From Rhytidiadelphus loreus (Eukaryota > Streptophyta > Bryopsida > Hypnales > Hylocomiaceae): a DNA stretch of 64,000 nt. Below are positions 58,701-64,000 of the stretch, in pieces. Within the stretch, counting starts at the first letter, position 1, and every line of letters starts with the position of its first letter. The DNA lies in contig OX344761.1 in NCBI GenBank assembly GCA_947034895.1, positions 72,415,839 to 72,479,838 on the forward strand, written 5' to 3'. The notes under the pieces are model-generated. The model ran no database searches. It was not told the origin of the DNA and was given only the letters and a program-made list of their open reading frames with translations. The translations under genes were made by a program, and so were the position numbers.

Positions 58701-60050
58701 ATCCTTATGCGAAGCCTTATTTTACATCATTCTAATAAATATTGCAAAAGGTAGAATTTTTTTTCCATTTAAATGTCAAAGCAAGCAATTCAAAATATTT
58801 CTAAAAGAAAATTGTTTTATTTTGTTTTGTTTTATATATATTAATACATATGCAAGAAAATTTCAAGCATTCAATTCCAAATAATGAGATAAAAATTACA
58901 AGAAATTTTATTTTGCAAGCAAAGAAGGCAAACTCTTCCTATATAATGTCATTTTTTGAACTAAATTTTGAAAATTTTCAATAAAAACAAAAATACATGA
59001 AACATGTAGTTTACTAGAACATTTTCACCATTGGGAACAACAATTCTCAATTTCTTGTCAAAGTTATTAGCGATTTAGTTTTTTCTTTCATCAAATGCCA
59101 TCATCTACTTAATAAGTTATTTAAAAGTGAATCTAAAAGTTTTTTTGGTTGATTTCTTTTTCATGTGTTCTCAACCCATTTTTCAACATAGTGACTAAAA
59201 CCCATAGTTATAGGACATACGTGCTTTATTCTAAACATGTTGAAAGACAAAACTTCACATTTGTGAAGGGTTAGAAAAAACTATTTTCATTCTAAAATTT
59301 TGGAGGAATGTACTTGTACAATACAAGTTAACTAAAGTGTCGTATAGTTGAATTTGTTTAAGAATAAATATAGATGAATGTCCTAGTGTTTTTTGAGTAT
59401 GAATATTTTGAAGTAGTTTTGAACCTAAAAACACTGCAATCCTTGTGGGATTAAGTTAGTGATGGATTGTTTCACATTATATATATAAGATTCCAATGGT
59501 TTTAGAAAAATAATTTGATTGAATATATTTTGAAAATTACTATTCACATGCAACTAAATTTAAATCACTGGAATAAATTGATGAAAATATTGCATGTATT
59601 TGTAAGAAAAACAAATACAAGCAAACAAATCTGCACATGACCTACTCAATATAGGTAAAGACATAACACTTCCATTTTGTGTATATTTTGTGCTTAGAGC
59701 ATGCCTACCATTATTCAAGGGACTTGACACCAAGACAAAATGGATGAGAAATAATGAGCATTCAAAATACCAAATTCTTTAAAATATACATTAAGGTTTC
59801 AATTCTATTGTGTCAAACCAAAAAAATTCTAAATCTATTTATTAAATGCACATGTTACAATTTAATTTGTCATATTGATTGAGTTAAGGTCGACCAAACA
59901 TGTTCATGGGATGAATAAACTAGATTGGACATCCAAATGGTCTAAACACGTATGAGTTTTTAGGACTTGAATTTTAGAGTTTTGAATTTTTATTATTTTC
60001 ATTCACACTTTACTAATACCAAATGACATAAGCATTTTGAGGTGAAATGA
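55760..60050. other. AT-rich DNA with small repeats only
   Basis: 56195-56340 has a direct relative at 62715-62850 ('tctcatgtacttgt-gtgta', 'gtacata-ggtg-aattga'). A perfect hairpin, TAACGTGGCA/TGCCACGTTA, lies at 58317-58343. A TTA/TTT-rich run is at 58360-58430. No gene recognised in 4.3 kb. Confidence 0.45.
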
Positions 60051-60054
60051 AGTG

Positions 60055-62010
60055 TTGCATATGCATTGTGGGCGCCAACAAATATAAAATGTGGGCGCTA
60101 ATTGGTAGGGGATGGGAGGCAATTATGGGTACCAAATATGTAAATATATTATTTGGGCACCAATGGATATACAATTTGGACACCAACGGGTTAAATGAGA
60201 GACAATTATGGACGACAACAAATATACGATTTGAACACCAACGGGTTGAATGGAAGAAAATCATAAACCAAAACCAAATTGCAATTTGAACACCAATGGG
60301 TTGGATGGAAGATAATTATAAATGACAAGAGATATGCAATTAGGACACCAACGGGTCCAATGGAAGACAATTATGAACAATAATGGATATACAATTTGAA
60401 CACCAACGGGTTGGATGGAAGAAAATCATAAATGACAACGGATATGCAATTTGGATACAGGTCGGATGGGAGACAATTATGGATGACAATGGATATACAA
60501 TTTGAACACCAATGGGTGGGATGGGAGACAATTGTGGACAACAAAGGACATACAATTTGAACACCAACGGGTAGGATGGAAGAAAATCGTAAACAACATG
60601 GTATGCAATTTGGACACCAACGTGTCAGATGGGAGACAATTATGAATAACAACGGATATACAATTTGAACACCAATGGGTTGGATGGAAGAAAATCATAA
60701 ACAACAACGGATATGCAATTTGGACACCAACGGGTCGGATGGGAGACAATTATGGGCAACAACACATACAATTTGAACACCGGTTGGATGGAAGAAAATC
60801 ATAAATGACAACGGATATGCAATTTGAACACCATTGGATTGGATGGGAGATAAATATGGATGACAACGAATATACAATTTGAACACCAATGGGTGGGATG
60901 GGAGACAATTGTGGACAACAAAGGACATACAATTTGAACACCAACGGGTCAAATGGGAGACAATTATGAATAACAACGGATATATGATTTGAACACCAAC
61001 GGGTTGGATGGAACAACGGATATACAATTTGAACACCAATGGGTTGGATGGAAGAAAATCATAAATGACAACGGATATACAATTTGAACACCAACAGGTT
61101 GGATGGAAGAAAATCATAAATGACAACGGATATACAATTTGAACACCAACGGGTCAAATGGGAGACAATCAGGGTTTTTTTGGGCGAAATTTCGCCAGAC
61201 TGTCAGAAATCTAACCTCTCTGGCTTCATCCCTCCAAAAATTGGCCTCTACAGTGAAGCCAGCACAGGGACACACGTCCAAAAAAACACCCTCGAGACAA
61301 TTATGGACAACAACACATATACAATTTGAACACCAGTCGGATGGAAGAAAATCATAAATGACAACGGATATGCAATTTGAACACCATCGAGTCGAATGGG
61401 AGATAAATATGGATGACAACGGATATATAATTTGAATACCAATGGGTGGGATGGGAGACAATTGTGGACAACAAAGGACATGCAATTTGAACACCAATGG
61501 GTCGGATGGAAAAAAATCATTAACGACAATGGATATGCAATTTGGACACCTTTGGGTCAGATGGGAGACAATTATGGATGAGAACGGATATACAATTTGA
61601 ACACCAACGGGTTGGATGGAAGAAAATCATAAACAACAACAGATATGCAATTTGGACACCAACAGGTTGAATGGAAGACAATTATGGATGACAACGGATA
61701 TCCAATTTGAACATCAACGGGTCGGATGGAAGAAAATCATAAACGACAACGGATATACAATTTGAACACCAACGGGTGGGATGGGAGACAATTATGAACA
61801 ACAAAAGACATACAATTTGAACACCAACGGATTGGATGGGAGACAATTATGAACGACAACATATATACGATTTGAACACCAACGGGTCAAATTGAAGACA
61901 ATTATGGACAACAATGGATATACAATTTGGGCACCAATAGATATGCAATACTAGTGGCAACATATGTATAGAGTGGGTGTCAATGGGTGGAATGGTAGGC
62001 ATTTATGGGT
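60055..62010. repeat. 55-bp tandem satellite array
   Basis: About 30 imperfect units. The phase word ggatatacaatttgaacacc recurs every 55 bp (for example 60385 and 60440), followed by a 'ggatgg(g/a)agacaat' or 'ggaagaaaatcat' variant half. The left edge (60055-60180) is the most diverged. One unit is split by a 124-bp insertion at 61170-61293. The minus strand has no stop in any frame over most units, which produces the long open frames there. Confidence 0.95.
61170..61293. mobile_element. 124-bp hAT-like miniature element inside the satellite
   Basis: Begins CAGGGTTTTTTTGG and ends CCAAAAAAACACCCTC (complement GAGGGTGTTTTTTTGG). It is flanked by an 8-bp target-site duplication, GAGACAAT, at 61162-61169 and 61294-61301; this word is part of the normal satellite unit (ggagacaattatgg), so the empty site is visible in neighbouring units. 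An 8-bp duplication with CAGGG ends fits the hAT superfamily. No coding capacity. Confidence 0.9.
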
Positions 62011-64000
62011 AGCAATGGGTGGATTTCCATTAGCCCTAACTTGCATATATACATTGCTTATCCAATGTGACCTATACATACTACAATACATGGATAAGAT
62101 ATATAAATTACTAGGTCAAAAAATCAACATGTTGTTGACTACATTGGATAGGAGAAGTTCCCATCAGATGGGTATGTTGGACAAATGGACAAACATGAGA
62201 TATAGGTAGCTTGAAAAATCTAAATTTGATCCATTTGGATGATAATATAGTCATATTTTTATATTTTCATCCAGAATTTAGAAGCACTTTAGAGTCTAAA
62301 ATAAAGTTCACGCAAATTAAAGAAACTACTAAATGAGCTTCATGTAATAGCAATAATTTCATATAGGTTGCAACAATTGTACAACATGGAGTGTTTTTTT
62401 ATTGCACCAAGAAAGTGGAATTTAGCTTTGAAGAGAGCTTGGGATGTTGGAATTAAGGTAGAAAAATCCCAAATACCTCCCTACCCAATTGCAAAACCTA
62501 TAGCTCTTGTACCCAATTTTGCTTTATTGCAACCTAGTGAAGTGAAAACTTAATTAACTCTTAGGGATCACATCATGATAATATCCATGCATGTGATTTG
62601 TATACATGAAAAACGTTTCATTTATTATTCTTCATTATTGATGAATGCTTTTGAATGATCATTACAATAGTCTAAAAAATTAACGGAATCACATTTAGCT
62701 GAACCAACCCATTACCACCATTCTTCTCAACTCTACCTCATGTACTTGTAGTGTATATTTCTCCTTTGAAATGTATTCTATGAGTACATAAAGGTGGAAT
62801 TGATAAGGGTAGCATTAATAGGCCGGTTCACCTTATTTGGCATCCAAATAGACAAGAGTAGTCCCCCTAAACCTTTTAGGACCATAAGGCTATTAAGTAT
62901 CTTTTGCAATATGTTTTTTTGCACCTTTGGTCATTTAGAAGTTGAAAATGGAATGTTGTAAAGGAGTCGACCCATTACCAACTGTCATCTCATTCTCACA
63001 ATTTAAGCTCTTCCATTTCCAATCATTTGTATGGTATATGACAATCACGTACAACATGTACATTGAAAGCCACAATGATCACCTACATCAGTTTTGTAAG
63101 TAGCTTGTGGTTGAAAATTGGTTTTCTTCCTCCACCGCAATCATTGATTCATTGGCAGGGCCAAAAAGTAAGAAGGCTTGCCACATATGGCACTGTAAAC
63201 ACCAGCCTACGGGCCCCACTAGCTATTGACTTTATGTACCTTTTTTTGGGTTGTGATCCTATTCAATAATCAAATTTCAACACTAGTTGGAATTTTAGCA
63301 CTACAAACAACAGCTTGCGGGCCATCCTACCATCTCAGGTGGCGTGAAGACTTTTATAATGAATGAGTGTGGTGGGGATGAGTGGGAAGTGAGGCCAAAC
63401 AAGAAGTGAAAGTGATGTCGAGAGCCCGTGCCAAACCATTTGGCAAGCCCTATTTGTCGAGAAACACTAGTGATGTTCTTAGTGGTTGGAAATAGGTCAT
63501 CATCTTGATATGTATTTGTTTTGACGACAATTAACCCCTTAATCCCTTGATCTTTTTCTAATTTTGGCACATTTTTGCTTAATATATCTTTCTACAGAAA
63601 TATCATTTATCGCAATTTCATGAAATTGATCATTAAGGAAGGTTGTCAATCTTTTCAAGATTCAAGTGTTACATTGGATGAATGAAAAGTTAGTTGGACA
63701 AAACAACGCCTCAAAGCCCTCTTTTCATCATCCATAATATAGACGTCACAACGCTTAACCCCTAAATGCCCAAGGCCTATTTAGAGCTTCTTGAAATTTG
63801 CTCTAAATTCAAAAAAAGTCAACATTTTCATAAGTTGTACCAATTTCTTTTGAATTGTAACCGTACAAAATCAAACTAGACATGGTAGAGATCATATATA
63901 AAAAGAAAACTTAACAATATCACTTACCAATTGAAAGATTATAATGTTTGATTATGAGGTGTTGAAACTATAAAAAAAAATCAGTTTTCTTTTTGCATGT
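62010..64000. other. AT-rich DNA with dispersed repeat copies
   Basis: Holds the relatives of 56195-56340 (at 62715-62850) and of 55345-55475 (at 63553-63690), plus 'gcttaacccctaaatgcccaaggcc' (about 63748), related to 50130. Short open stretches at 62368-62553 (plus) and 63301-63570 (minus) show no motif. Confidence 0.45.

Noticed and set aside
60055..62010. CRISPR-like array
   Set aside because: The units are contiguous 55-bp satellite repeats without unique spacers, in a eukaryotic genome.

Overview
The window is eukaryotic nuclear DNA, most likely from a streptophyte (land-plant lineage) with a repeat-rich genome. It is AT-rich and gene-poor. Genes are split by short GT-AG introns (about 83-362 bp in the best model). 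The mobile elements are plant-like: a LINE with a zf-RVT (reverse-transcriptase zinc-binding) tail, a Mutator-like transposase with a SWIM finger, a CACTA-type miniature element, Copia-type gag fossils and a piggyBac relic. I cannot name the species. I see no rRNA, tRNA, CRISPR or bacterial-type operon.

Layout. 0-2 kb: decayed Copia-type gag on the minus strand. 5.0-6.5 and 8.5-9.1 kb: two 5'-truncated copies of one LINE, each with a target-site duplication. 8-11.5 kb: an old direct repeat whose two copies carry a TATA box at matching places. 11.8-15.6 kb: a GC-rich island with a gag-like open frame, minus strand. 19.3 kb: a CACTA-type miniature element. 19.8-21 kb: a dead piggyBac transposase. 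23.9-28.4 kb: a ten-exon gene copy, minus strand, whose C-terminus looks like a beta-class amino-methyltransferase; it carries four in-frame stops. 32.1-36.5 kb: a three-exon gene, minus strand, with a possible SUMO-interacting tail. 37.3-41.4 kb: a divergent two-exon Mutator-like transposase (zinc finger, DDE core, SWIM) with nine in-frame stops and no frameshift. 46.3-49.5 kb: a 3.2-kb terminal-inverted-repeat element with 10-bp target duplications, holding a 600-bp hexanucleotide array and a small open frame; a 0.58-kb relative lies at 53.0-53.6 kb. 51.1-55.8 kb: a cluster of very short LINE-tail insertions. 54.1-54.7 kb: a large foldback. 60.0-62.0 kb: a 55-bp tandem array interrupted by a 124-bp hAT-like miniature element.

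Two observations stand out. First, a family of symmetric 72-bp elements (GGGGGTC, 23 nt, GTCGGATCCGAC, 23 nt, GACCCCC): all five copies I found lie in introns of the three predicted genes at 24-41 kb. Second, the LINE tails share two 3'-terminal hairpins, one of which shows compensatory base changes between subfamilies while keeping its fold. In addition, nearly all coding relics have decayed by in-frame stops with almost no indels, which points to a substitution-driven process such as deamination of methylated cytosine.

Splice sites, reading phases and repeat boundaries were worked out by eye. Family names come from motif recognition, not database searches.
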